Positions 10,671-20,264 of a stretch of DNA of 64,000 bases are shown in pieces. Under the pieces are notes generated by a model. The model was not told the DNA's origin and ran no database searches. It saw nothing but the letters and a program-made list of their open reading frames with translations. The position numbers and the translations under genes are program-made. Position 1 is the stretch's first letter. Every line of letters begins with the position of its first letter. This DNA is from Apoda limacodes (Eukaryota; Arthropoda; Insecta; Lepidoptera; Limacodidae), in contig OX291542.1 in the NCBI GenBank assembly GCA_946406115.1, positions 1,636,959 through 1,700,958 of the forward strand, given 5' to 3'.

Positions 10671-11231
10671 GTATATAAGCGTCCGCTGCTGCTACACTAA
10701 CTGGAAAGAATATTTAACTTAGTATATAAGCGTCCGCTGCTGCTACACTAACTGGAAAGAATATTTAACTTAGTATATAAGCGTCCGCTGCTGCTACACT
10801 AACTGGAAAGAATATTTAACTTAGTATATAAGCGTCCGCTGCTGCTACACTAACTGGAAAGAATATTTAACTTAGTATATAAGCGTCCGCTGCTGCTACA
10901 CTAACTGGAAAGAATATTTAACTTAGTATATAAGCGTCCGCTGCTGCTACACTAACTGGAAAGAATATTTAACTTAGTATATAAGCGTCCGCTGCTGCTA
11001 CACTAACTGGAAAGAATATTTAACTTAGTATATAAGCGTCCGCTGCTGCTACACTAACTGGAAAGAATATTTAACTTAGTATATAAGCGTCCGCTGCTGC
11101 TACACTAACTGGAAAGAATATTTAACTTAGTATATAAGCGTCCGCTGCTGCTACACTAACTGGAAAGAATATTTAACTTAGTATATAAGCGTCCGCTGCT
11201 GCTACACTAACTGGAAAGAATATTTAACTTC
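10671..11231. repeat. 51-bp satellite, eleven identical copies
   Basis: Eleven copies of a 51-bp unit that starts GTATATAAGCGTCCGCTGCT and ends GAATATTTAACTTA. Units begin at 10671, 10722, 10773 and every 51 bp to 11181, with no differences that I can see except at the last boundary. Each unit carries a TATATAAG word and a GCTGCTGC core. The identity implies very recent amplification or gene conversion. Confidence 0.98.
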
Positions 11232-12300
11232 GTTTTTACAGTTCTAATACAACCTATAGAGCTAAACTTTTTTCATATGTGAACTGTATCACTTTTAGTA
11301 ACTACCGAATCCATTTTAAATCAAAAGTAGTACTCTAAGCTTCAAAATTACCTGTAACCAACTAATTACCTTTAACCAAAATTAGCTCATCTTGTTCTTA
11401 TATTTTTTTCGGTTACGGGACAGTAAAATTTCTATCATACGAACAACACTAGGTACGTTTTATTTTGTCTTCCAATCTTCTTGTTGGGTATGTACGGCAC
11501 AGGTGTTTTTAACACTAGTCTGCCGTTCACGACGCGTAGGTACTGTAACAGGTCGGAGACACCTGGTAGGATTTTAGGGGAAGTGGAAGAGATAAAAATT
11601 TTTTATTAATAAAAATTCCACGTGTCTATGGTTAGGTATTTTTGATATAAAGAAAAAGGAGTTTTCCTTTCTAAATATAAAACAATTGAAAGGAAAAAAT
11701 ACAATGTCAGAGTAGAATATGGTAAAATGTAACAAAAGGGAGTAGAATAAAAATTAATATAATAAATAAAATACAACACCTTTAGCTTTTTAGTAAATAG
11801 AAGATATGATGTGCAGGAGTAACTATATCTGATGTCTAATGCCAGAAGAAATAGGAATCAAAAGTTTCGTATTTAATCTTATAATTTGATAAAAATGTGT
11901 AATATTTAGTTAGTATTGGGGTGAATAAAACAATAAGTTACACCCCGAATTCTGTTTTATTCGCTTCCTACAAAGTTCATCTAATAATACTACGATAAGA
12001 TTAATGGTATGCCCCCTGTACCTCTAGCAGCGAAATAAATACGGTGAAAGCGAGTCAGCTAACTACAAAAGGGTTAACAAATGGTGGAGGCGTAAAAGCA
12101 GTGGAGGAAGGCCAGACCTCAAGAAGGAAATTAATGCGCAATAGCGAATATTTAATAATTAATATTTATATATAAAAGCGAAATAATAGATTTCAGTAAG
12201 ATGTTTGACGTGGAGCAGTTAGCTGGCCTTATGCAGCGAAATATATAAAGTGCACTAAATGGGCTTCTGATCTAGTTTTATAGAAGAGTATTTATATCTA
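11232..12300. other. Unassigned intergenic DNA
   Basis: AT-rich sequence with no recognised gene or known repeat. The 61-codon frame at 11392-11577 has no supporting motif. Confidence 0.45.
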
Positions 12301-12307
12301 AGAATGT

Positions 12308-12545
12308 GCTTTGCACAAGTTAGGTCCTGGAGTAGGACATAGGCTACTTTTCATTCCAAAAATTCCCACGGGAATAATTATAACAGAGCTTCAACGAACT
12401 ATAGTTACAGATTTACAATTAGCTTGCTAAAACCAACTTCTTCAGTTAAATCAAGGTTTAGATTCAAATAATCAAGGAGTTCCCGTAAGATTTCCACGCC
12501 GATAGCCAAATTTAGAGCGGGTGGAGCCGCGGGCAAAATCTAGTA
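12308..12545 (-). repeat. Dispersed non-autonomous repeat, minus copy
   Basis: Read on the minus strand it starts TACTAGATTTTGCCCGCGGC, the same opening as plus-strand copies at 39240, 49740, 52120 and 56878 (CTAGCTTTTGCCCGCGGC-like). It contains the shared phrase ATTCCCGTGGGAATTTTTGG. This is a family very common in Lepidoptera, without coding capacity. Confidence 0.75.
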
Positions 12546-12599
12546 AACGAATAAAGCAAATGTTAGACAATGAAATAATGTCACATATTTTTTTTTTCA

Positions 12600-12725
12600 G
12601 GCATCGAAATCAGGCAAAGAATTACTAGTAGTACTTAGTAGTGGTAGTAATTATTAGTGGTGGTAGTAGTAGTAAGTAGTAGTTGTTGTTACTACTAGTA
12701 GTAGTTAGTGGCAGTAGTTACTACG
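12600..12725. repeat. Imperfect (GTA)n microsatellite
   Basis: A degenerate run of AGT/GTA/GGT trinucleotides, partly turning to its complement (TTACTACTAGTAG). It follows a CAG after a long T tract (12585-12600) that resembles a splice acceptor, but the frame after it stops within 19 codons. Confidence 0.85.
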
Positions 12726-13021
12726 GTAAATGTGGTATCATTATGAACAGGTCATAGTTTTATAATTTAAGAAAAGGTTTTTGAGGTTTTTTGGTTAAAA
12801 GGGTGCAAAAACTGACCGCTTCTCCCCCTCACCCTGTATCTCCGAAACGTGCAAGCTTAAAACCTGATATTATTTTATTTAACATATAATGTTTACTAAA
12901 AGTTCCTAAATTGACATTAATAGTTTTATTTTATATAGTCGTGTCGAGGGCATGTGATGTGATGACGACCGGAACCGGACATAATCTAAAACCTGCTTAA
13001 GGTAGGTAAATTTGATTAAGT

Positions 13022-13042
13022 TGACACACACGCACTCACACG

Positions 13043-13077
<35 letters not shown>

Positions 13078-13079
13078 AC

Positions 13080-13113
<34 letters not shown>
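13022..13113. repeat. (CA)n microsatellite
   Basis: A long CA dinucleotide run interrupted by CACAAACACACACAAC. It creates a spurious Cys/Val open frame on the minus strand. Confidence 0.97.
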
Positions 13114-13114
<1 letters not shown>

Positions 13115-13301
13115 CATTAAACTTTCGTCGGTACGTGCCACTAGTCCCACATCACATGTGGGTAACTGTGTTGTGAGAATGTGAATTTATTTTACTTAGA
13201 TCATTGGAATTTATCAATAGATTCTGCTGACCCATATTCTACATGGAATCTGTAAACTAAATATAACAGAGAAAAAGGTTTTAAAAACGGGTGAAACTTA
13301 C

Positions 13302-13367
13302 CTAATTTATGGATGATTGCAAATGCATACTGGGGCATTACATTACTCATGCACTTTAGACACCAAA
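13302..13367 (-). CDS. Candidate 66-nt internal exon, unrecognised gene
   Basis: Minus strand. A strong acceptor (CTTTACAATTTTTTTAG) and a consensus donor (TTAG/GTAAGTTTC) bracket 66 nt. The open frame, entered after two bases of a split codon, reads WCLKCMSNVMPQYAFAIIHK then L, leaving one base for the next codon. The composition is protein-like and both splice sites are good. No partner exon in compatible phase was found nearby, and I cannot exclude that the segment belongs to a dispersed repeat. Confidence 0.35.
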
Positions 13368-14246
13368 CTAAAAAAATTGTAAAGATGATCCCCTACTGGT
13401 ACTGGTACTAGTACTACTGACATTATTATGTATCTGTATGCAAGTACCAACCAACAACAATTTAAAATTAAAATTAATTTAATAACCATGATAACATTTT
13501 ACTCAATGTTTTAAAAGTTACCTAGAAAACTTTAAATTGTTATGTTAGATGAAGTTGTATAAAACAGTTCTAGTGCTGATTGTGGTCTTCACGCCTTTTT
13601 GTTAGTTGTGTCTCCCCTCACGACATTTCCTTTTAGCAAAAAGCCGGTTGTGCAAACTTCAGAAAATGAGAAACAGACTTAATGATATACGCTGGGCTCA
13701 AACCTCCGCCCTTCAGAACACGAGGCAGACCCCAAAATAATATTCTCCTGAAATTGAATATTTATTTTGCTGAACTCTCTGATTGGTGTTAATGTTGTTT
13801 GTAGTACATGCAGTGCCCTGGTAGGTACTGTTCGGTGATGTATCGTGACGTAACGTGATGTGTGGTGACGTAACGTAACGTGCCGAGACGTGAGGTTACG
13901 AGACGTGGGTAACGGCAGCAGCGCCGGTGTCGGTCGGTCGGTCGGCATTCTTGCGGAGAAAGTGATTCCTCGTGTTGTACCGGCAGTGGCAGTGACGGCA
14001 GGTGTCATATGAGAGCAGCTCCGGAGCGCAGCATCCGGATGTGAGTATAAGGAAGGCCGCGGCGCTAACTATACCGCTTGTCTATCAGTTTGACCTTTTG
14101 GTAAATCGCTACTGAGTATAAAAGTGTACAAGGGGACTGTTTTACACAAGCCTGCCTGCAGACTGTGTCCTTTAGATGTCCTGGAGCGTCCTCTGGTGGC
14201 GAGTTAAAGCAAAACGGACAACAAAATATCTACATATATACTTACA
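13368..14246. other. Unassigned DNA with short repeats
   Basis: Holds a degenerate array of ACGTAACGTG/GAGACGTG words (about 13845-13910) and CGGTCGGTCGGTCGG (13931-13945). On the minus strand near 13690-13735, GGAGGTTTGAGCCCAGC is weakly box-B-like, too weak to call a tRNA or SINE. Confidence 0.45.
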
Positions 14247-14252
14247 TATATA

Positions 14253-15133
14253 CACACCGGCACAATTAGCGGAACACAAAAAAAGGATTTGAACGAATGG
14301 CAGCAGGTTCTCTTTACTGATGAGTGCAGAGTTTTTTTAAAACAGATCGATGGGAGACGCAAAGGAGAACGCCACATACAGTCTAATTTTGAACACACAG
14401 TGGCTTATGGTGGCGGCTAGATTATGGTTTGGGGAGGGATATGTTTGGGAGCTCGCACGGAGTTAGTGATAGTCACAGGAGGGACCATGACAGCAGATCG
14501 ATACATCAGAGACATTTTAGAAGAACATGTTGTACCATTTGCCCCATTTATTGGTGACGACTTTATTCTAATGCAAGATAATGCTCGTGCTCATAGTGCA
14601 CAATCGGTACAGGCATATCTGAGCCACGTAGGTATACCGGTGATGCAGTGGCCAGCAAATTCCCCCGATATGAATCCGATAGAGCATGTCTGGGACTTGC
14701 TAAAAAGAAGGGTTAAATCCAGAATGCCACCCCCCAATAATCTGAATGAACTTGGAAACGCATTACTTGAGGAGTGGGAGCGGTTGCCTCAAGAAATCAT
14801 CGATAACATAATCTGTAGCATGCCCAGACGAATGGAAACCGTAATCAGAGCAAGAGGGGGAAACACTCGTTATTAATTTTGCTTTAATTTTATTGTTAAA
14901 TCATTTAATGCTTACTTTTTTTTATTTTTTGTGATGGTTCATAATCATCTAAAAATTTCACTTATTTCAAATTTCTTTATTTTACAATAAAGAAAAAAGA
15001 AGACTTTTCAAAGTCGTTGTTAAAAGATGTTAATCAATTTGTTATTTTGTGTCTAATTACATTTTCGTCAAATATATGCGTTATTATCTCATGGTCTCAC
15101 TTTTTTTTCTGTTCCGCTAATTGTGCCGGTGTG
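14253..15133 (+). mobile_element. Internally deleted Tc1-like transposon, 881 bp
   Basis: Terminal inverted repeats CACACCGGCACAATTAGCGG (14253) and its complement, ending at 15133, are perfect over at least 23 bp and sit between TA dinucleotides (14251-14252, 15134-15135), the classic Tc1/mariner target duplication. Full Tc1-like elements are usually about 1.3-1.7 kb. Here the left end is followed after only about 10 bp by the catalytic half of the transposase, so the DNA-binding N terminus and the 5' leader are missing. The intact ends mean the element could in principle be mobilised in trans. Confidence 0.93.
14286..14876 (+). pseudogene. Tc1-like transposase, catalytic domain only
   Basis: This is the DDE catalytic core of a Tc1/mariner-superfamily transposase, which cuts and rejoins DNA at the inverted repeats. 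The frame reads DLNEWQQVLFTDECRVF (first Asp in FTDE), MVWGGICLGARTELV, FILMQDNARAHSA (second Asp), then NSPDMNPIEHVWDLLKRRVK (catalytic Glu in PIEHVWD). Exactly 34 residues separate the second Asp from the Glu, the DD34E signature of the Tc1 group. It ends RARGGNTRY at 14876. A TAG at 14418-14420 interrupts the frame four residues before the conserved MVWGG, and the paired helix-turn-helix domain that binds the ends is absent. It is therefore a dead copy with an otherwise well preserved core. Confidence 0.93.
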
Positions 15134-15672
15134 TATATATGCACGTATATAGCAACAACCTTTATATAGAATATGAACCTTTTATCAAATTCTTTATACC
15201 TACATATTTATATTTTCGCAAAACTTACAACCAAGGTCAAGTTTTTCAGAATGCAATATTAACAACTTTGCCAAAATTTGGTTTCCCACGTAGTACGTAC
15301 CTGTGCTATCTTATTTTGAATTATATCCCTTACTTCGGTATTAGGTGTAGGATTTATTATTTATATAGGTATTATAAAAAAAAACCGGTCAAGTGCGAGT
15401 TGGATTCGTGCACCGAGGGTTCCGTAAAGGGTAAACTGTATTGAGGGACACACTGAACTTTGCCGTTGGACTACTGTCGTCTCAATACATCACCATGGGT
15501 CGTGGTTAGTTAACCAACTGCAAATAAGTTTATAATCGCAAAATTTTTTTTTGGGTTGTAACAACAAACACGGTTTTCAGATTTTTTCCTTTATGTGTGC
15601 TACACGGCATTGCTTCTTGTCAAATTTCATGATTCTAGGTCAACGGGAAGTACCCCATAGGTTTTGATTTAT

Positions 15673-15838
15673 TTCGTACCGTAACCGTATTTCGTACCGT
15701 AACCGTATTTCGTACCGTAACCGTATTTCGTACCGTAACCGTATTTCGTACCGTAACCGTATTTCGTACCGCAACCGTTATTCGTATCGTAGCCGTATTT
15801 CGTACCGTAACCGTATTTCGTACCGTTCCCGTATTTCG
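15673..15838. repeat. 18-bp minisatellite, about nine copies
   Basis: The unit TTCGTACCGTAACCGTAT is repeated about nine times with a few variants (TATCGTAGCC, CGTTCCCG). The unit matches the 'gggttccgtacc' word of its host repeat, so it probably arose by slippage inside family B. It makes a spurious VRNTVT-repeat frame on the minus strand. Confidence 0.95.
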
Positions 15839-15967
15839 GCCGCATTTTTTTATTGCGTTGACGTAGAAGCTTGATTTTTTACAGATTCGAGGGACCCTAA
15901 ACCTACGTATAAACGTATTTGATATTAATTTCAACTTGATACCTTAACGCGTTCCTAAGAAAAAGGG

Positions 15968-15998
15968 TCTTGACAGGCAAACAGACAGACAGACAGGC

Positions 15999-16035
<37 letters not shown>

Positions 16036-16070
16036 GGCAGACAGGCAGACAGATAGACAGACGGACAACA
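15968..16070. repeat. (ACAG)n microsatellite
   Basis: Tetranucleotide run with interruptions (ACAGGCAG, AGATAG, ACGGAC) at the 3' side of the family B repeat, a usual position for such runs in these elements. Confidence 0.96.
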
Positions 16071-16105
16071 AAGTGATCCTACAAGGGTTCCCTTTTACCG
16101 TTTGG

Positions 16106-16660
16106 CTACGTAGGTATATACATACCTACTTCTTAAGGATAGCGGGACAAATATAACGAAACTGTATAATGGCTACTAAAATTGACAAATGGGTGAACGG
16201 AATGGACATGACGGAATCCGTTTCTGAAATAATACCCTAATGTTTGACAAACAGATTGACGCACATAATTATATGTATGCCGAAGCTATAGATACATAAG
16301 ATTCGATTTTGGCTATGGATCCCTGAAAATTAAAAATCCAAATCCAATTCTTTTTACCGCTAAGTTATCGGATTTCTTAGGCCTACTGTGCACTTTTTAC
16401 CAAGATGCCGTTCGTTTTTTTTTTTCAAAATTTGTAAGGTGTGAACAACACAACAAAAGTGCACGCACTGCGAGACAGAATCGACAGATTTGTTGCGGTG
16501 CGATTTTTGCACTTTATGTAATGATATAAAACTCCACGCATATTTGAAATGAGCTATCGTGGTTGACATCGTACGTTATCATCACATACATTTTATAACA
16601 CGATAGTATGCTATATCATCATTAGTCGTGCCGCAGCCGGAGCGCAACGGGTTTATAATT
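16106..16660. other. Unassigned DNA
   Basis: No gene or known repeat recognised. The 69-codon minus-strand frame at 16360-16569 lacks any recognisable motif. Confidence 0.45.
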
Positions 16661-16665
16661 GCGCA

Positions 16666-16785
16666 GTGGGTTGTGCGTGCCGTGCCCGTGCGGCCCGTGC
16701 GGCCCGTGCGGCCTGTGCGTGCGGTGCCCGTGCGGCCCGTGCGGCCAGTGCGTGCGGCCCGTCAGGCCCGCGCGTGAGTGTGCGA
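16666..16785. repeat. GC-rich CCCGTGCGG array
   Basis: A dense run of 9-bp GCCCGTGCG/GCCCGTGCGG words, far richer in GC than its surroundings, ending at GGCCCGCGCGTGAG. It leaves frames open on both strands (Ala/Arg-rich on minus, Cys/Gly/Pro-rich on plus) that are not genes. Confidence 0.92.
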
Positions 16786-16802
16786 TATCGAGCGGGTCTT
16801 AC

Positions 16803-16862
16803 CGCGAGCCACACTTGTATCTCATAAGTCGTAAAAATAATAAAATCGGTACAGGTCATTTC
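16803..16862 (-). CDS. Candidate 60-nt internal exon, unrecognised gene
   Basis: On the minus strand a textbook acceptor (TACTAATTTCTTGCAG, with a branch-point-like TACTAAT) is followed by 20 open codons reading EMTCTDFIIFTTYEIQVWLA and then a donor GTAAGACCC. The phase is 0 at both ends. The flanking donor side runs directly into the GC-rich array. The neighbouring candidate at 13302-13367 needs an incoming split codon, so the two cannot be consecutive exons. It may instead be chance or part of a repeat. Confidence 0.3.
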
Positions 16863-17194
16863 CTGCAAGAAATTAGTATAACGAGTTGTAGAAATTGTCA
16901 TCAAAATCGGAGCGGTGGTGATGAAAAAAGATGCGGATGTGGTCTCTTAGTGATTCAGGACGTGGAGCTGCGCGGGGGAGGGCGAGGGCGCGGGCGCGGG
17001 CGGCTTGCGTCGGACGTAATCACTGTCTAATGACGGTCGTGGATGTGGTTGACACCGAAAATTAATGCATAACCATTTGAGTGTTGTTGCCATTAAACGT
17101 GTTACTAGTTGTCTGTCGGGTTACCAAATGGCACAAATGAAAACCACTTACATCCAACCATTCTTTGTGTATTTGTTAAACATATATATAAAAG

Positions 17195-17305
17195 CTGATC
17201 TAAATTTAGATCAGATTTTTTTTTTACACCACTAAGGTGGCAAACAAGCCGATGGCGAACGGTGCGATGGTAGAAAGTAGCCGTGGGCATCATTTCGAAC
17301 AAACA
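17195..17305 (-). mobile_element. Deleted LINE 3' end, minus strand
   Basis: On the minus strand, codons matching FEMMPTATFYHRT (near 43120-43160 of the large LINE) run after a short junction into CTTGTTTGCCACCTTAGTGG and poly(A) (T run 17216-17225). Relative to the 43-kb copy, about 250 bp between these two blocks is missing. Immediately beyond the poly(A) lies a perfect 18-bp palindrome TGATCTAAATTTAGATCA (about 17196-17213). Confidence 0.85.
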
Positions 17306-17944
17306 AACAACAATATTTTTTTCATCTCACTGGCTTGGCTTTTAGAGAGGCAGCTTCTCCGTCTTCAAGAGTTTTGCTAAACTTCAATTTTACATCTTCA
17401 ATGACTCTCAGTTTACAGATCAAGATCAAAAGAAGAGTCAAGCCGGTGTCAAAACAACTATAAATGATACTTTCTAAATTTGCAATGTTTGATCTGTTAC
17501 TAGAAGATAGCTATAATATTTTTGGAGTTCCCTCAAATTCCTGATGGTAATAGCCACAACTGGATTTTGTTAAGAAAGTAAACCAATTAGTTTATAAATA
17601 AAGGAGTTCCAAGTAAATAAACATTACACAAAAATCTCCGTTTCAAAATTGATCCCACTTCAAATCCACTAAAAAGTAAAAACTCAACCTCTAAAGCAGA
17701 CCTATTGACAGCACACTCAGCTACGTGTTTCATTCGCCTTAGTAAGATGAAAAGGTGTCCTAAAATGTGTGGTTACACGAGAATCTATCAATGCTTATAA
17801 GAAAGAATACAGTGAGGAAGACATATCTAAGGCCGTCGAGACTGTCGTAAATGGCATATTATTTCAGCTTTGCTAAACAAATAATCTTTCGATGAAGCCT
17901 AATTTTTTATTAAAAACTTAAGTATAATTTTGTCATTAAATTAG
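17306..17944. other. Unassigned DNA
   Basis: AT-rich, no recognised gene, RNA or repeat. Confidence 0.45.
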
Positions 17945-18255
17945 CTGAGCCGGCGAACGTTGTTTCTTTTTTTAAAACAACTGCCGTACCAACCTATTGT
18001 GAAAGGGTGTGTACTAATTCAGAAACCTTCCCCGACATGTGCATAACAACTTACCAAACTTTCATTACAATCGGTTTACCCTTATTGCGCGAGTCCGACT
18101 TGCACTTGATCCTTTCGGAAAATACTTTCTTATGGGATGCCTTCGTCATACAAAGAACACACCCTCCAAGTTTCAGGTCTCTACGATTACTAGCGGTTTA
18201 GGCTGTGCGTTGATCCGTCAGTCATTCAGGACAAAGCATTTCATATGTATACTAA
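17945..18255 (-). repeat. Dispersed repeat (family C), minus copy
   Basis: Read on plus it opens TTAGCTGAGCCGGCGAACGT and closes near CAAAGCATTTCATATGTATA, the exact reverse of plus-strand copies at 36355, 49036 and 60100-61570, which open TATACATATAAAA and close GCCGGGTCAGCTAG. The TC...CTAG-like ends and lack of ORF would fit a Helitron-type non-autonomous element, but I see no convincing 3' hairpin. Confidence 0.75.
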
Positions 18256-19245
18256 CTTATTTCCGCAACTTTAAAAAAAAAACAGCTTTTGACTGTTTAC
18301 TGTTTTACATACAATAACATCGGAATTCTCATACACATTTCCATCCTCTATTTTGCCGTCTAGAGAATAATTTTTCAAAAACGTTGAATCACGTGAACCT
18401 TAATTTTTAACGTTTAAGCCAAGTTTTAGCCATTTCCATGCAAACTGCCAACCTATATTTTACCCCCTTAAGGGGATTAATTTCCAAAAATCCCTTCTTA
18501 GTGCACACTTTAAGTCATTTAAGGAACGTTTGTGAAAAATGTCATGCTTCTAGACACAGCGGTTTCAGCTGTTCTTTGATCGATTAGTCAGTCAGCTCGT
18601 CAGTTTTTTCTTTTATATAAATATAGCTGAACCGGCGAACATAGTTTCTTTTTTTAAAACAACCTAATAGGGTTGTACTAGTTCAGAAACCTTCCCCGGC
18701 GTGTGCATAACAACTTACCAAAATATCAATAAAATCGGTTTACCCTTATTGCGCGAGTCCGATTCGCACTTGACCATTTTTTCTTTCTCAGAAACATTTC
18801 CCGGCGTGTGCATAAACACTTACCAAAATTTCACTTCAATCGGTTTACCCTTATTGCGTGAATCCGACTCGCACTTTACCCTTACAGTAAAACCTTATCT
18901 TATCGGATGCCTACGTCATACAAAGAACACATCCTCCAAGTTTCAGGTCAGTCATTTAGGACAAAGCATTTTATATGTATATAAGATAAGGTAGGTAGAA
19001 AAAGAAAACTTTAAGTATTATTGTACACCAAAAAATCAAACACCTAAAAACGCATAACCTCTTTGAGCTTAGAAACCCCTTAAATGAGGTACTAATATAG
19101 TACGGTGACATTCGAGTCATTCCAATTTTAAAGAGCATTGAAGTTGTTTATGTTTTTAAGTAAGTTCAACCTTTTTTGAATAAAATCGGATTGAGTTTTC
19201 AAACATGTGTCAAAATAAAATGTAATTTAAATCAAAAGCACTAAT
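18256..19245 (-). repeat. Long composite repeat (family C plus D), minus copy
   Basis: About 1 kb that is colinear, in inverted orientation, with 60440-61900. Shared landmarks in order are TTTTGCCGTCTAGAGAATAA, GCTTCTAGACACAGCGGTTT, AGCTGAACCGGCGAACATAG, CCTCCAAGTTTCAGGT, AAACACCTAAAAACGCATAA and CTCAATCCGATTTTATTC on one or the other strand. This copy contains the unoccupied version (19041-19060) of the site that is interrupted by a retroposon at 60.6 kb. Confidence 0.85.
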
Positions 19246-20024
19246 GTATTTTACTTATTTCGACCATCAACTTGTCTCCACCAAAGAGAATAAAATATAC
19301 TACGTAAGAGTCCCCACCATCAGAGCGCCTAGGCAGCGCTCCTCATGCCAATGATTATACTTTTTGGTCTTTTTTCAGTTTAATTTGCAAAAAAAATATA
19401 AAAATCATAGTTGGGCAATAAAGTATTTGTCGCAAATGTGCCTGGAACCTTACATGACTGCTTTGCATTAAATATTTGTATTTATTATCGTTTCAAACAA
19501 AATTATAAATACCTAAAGAATCAAAACGGCTTAAAAGGGGCCAATGATTGTACAGTTTACCCTACTTGAATATTTGTCTGATTAACATTCTGACAGCACA
19601 TCAGCTCCCCTTAACATTCTGACAGCGCAGCCGCTCTTTACGCATTCTTCCACTAAGTAAACGAATTGTTTAGTAAAGACAAAGTAATTAGCAACACTGA
19701 GACGAGTCGGCATCCGGGGAAATGGGTAAGTGGGAGGTAAAAGTGGTGTGTCCGCCACATCCTGCCGCATGCCGCGGGGCTGACCCTACACAGAGGTCAC
19801 GGTGCTGAGAGGTTGAAGGGAAATCGAGATAAATAATAGATTGGCCTCATTAAACCAACATTGAAAAATAGAGATCGCATCGCAATGTCTCATAGCGAGC
19901 TCGGCGATGTAGGTGCACAGCGATTTGGTGTAGCGAGCACATGGTGAGTTGCTATATTATTTCCACTTGTTTGTTGCACGAGGGCGCAAACCCGGAGGCA
20001 AGGAATCCGAAATATTCTTAGAGA
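19246..20024. other. Mostly unassigned DNA
   Basis: Contains a near-duplicate of TTAACATTCTGACAGC (19581, 19612) and scattered GC-richer sequence at 19580-19950. A short ATG-initiated stretch at 19885-19943 ends at a GTGAGT, but nothing else supports an exon. Confidence 0.4.
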
Positions 20025-20026
20025 CA

Positions 20027-20264
20027 TTATCTGTTGCTGTTGCTGGCTGCAGTACACTTGATCTCTGTTGATATCAGGTGTGAAAAAACACTTTTTAGTT
20101 CAATAACATGTTGCTTATTAACTTCTCTTGACAGGAAGTTATTATAATAGGTCCGAAGATCGAAATCGATAAATTTGCCTTTTTTTTTACGTTTTGCGAC
20201 CTGGAGAATCGTTTTACCATTGTAGTCTAGATCTTGTTTCTCCACATTTATCCAAAGCTTGAGC
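20027..20264 (-). CDS. Unrecognised ORF, possible terminal exon or TE remnant
   Basis: Minus strand. The frame is open from a CCTCAG (possible acceptor) at 20264 to a TAA at 20027. It reads LKLWINVEKQDLDYNGKTIL, then QVAKRKKKGKFIDFDLRTYY, NNFLSREVNKQHVIELKSVF and ends KCTAASNSNR. There is a basic cluster (KRKKKGK) and no low-complexity bias, so it looks like real or formerly real protein. An ATG lies at codon 8 (MEKQDLDY if the preceding Val codon GTG is discounted, from 20245). I do not recognise a family. A remnant of a retroelement ORF or a 3' exon are both possible. Confidence 0.4.

Larger units (their letters stand above)
15375..16105 (+). repeat. Dispersed repeat (family B) with two embedded satellites
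   Basis: Opens AACCGGTCAAGTGCGAGTTG then GATTCGTGCACCGAGGGTTC, and ends near GTGATCCTACAAGGGTTCCC. The GGGTTCC word near both ends and the GTCAAGTGCGAGT opening are shared with copies at 34041, 56097 and 57507. Inside sit an 18-bp array (15673-15838) and an ACAG run (about 15976-16040). This is a non-autonomous, microsatellite-bearing mobile repeat; I see no transposase frame. Confidence 0.75.

Noticed and set aside
10671..11231. CRISPR-like regular repeats (also 38386-38840, 29910-30489)
   Set aside because: Units abut directly without unique spacers, and the window is insect nuclear DNA with no cas genes. These are minisatellites.
12601..12657. Possible terminal exon after a long T tract and CAG
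   Set aside because: Only 18 codons (ASKSGKELLVVLSSGSNY), half of them from the GTA microsatellite.
12906..13112. Cys/Val-rich minus frame
   Set aside because: Translation of the CA microsatellite.
13685..13740. tRNA-like stretch on the minus strand
   Set aside because: A weak box-B-like word only; no acceptor stem or A box.
19885..19943. Short first exon starting MSHSELGDVGAQRF before GTGAGT
   Set aside because: Only 19 codons, weak donor, and no further exon in frame. Too little to support.
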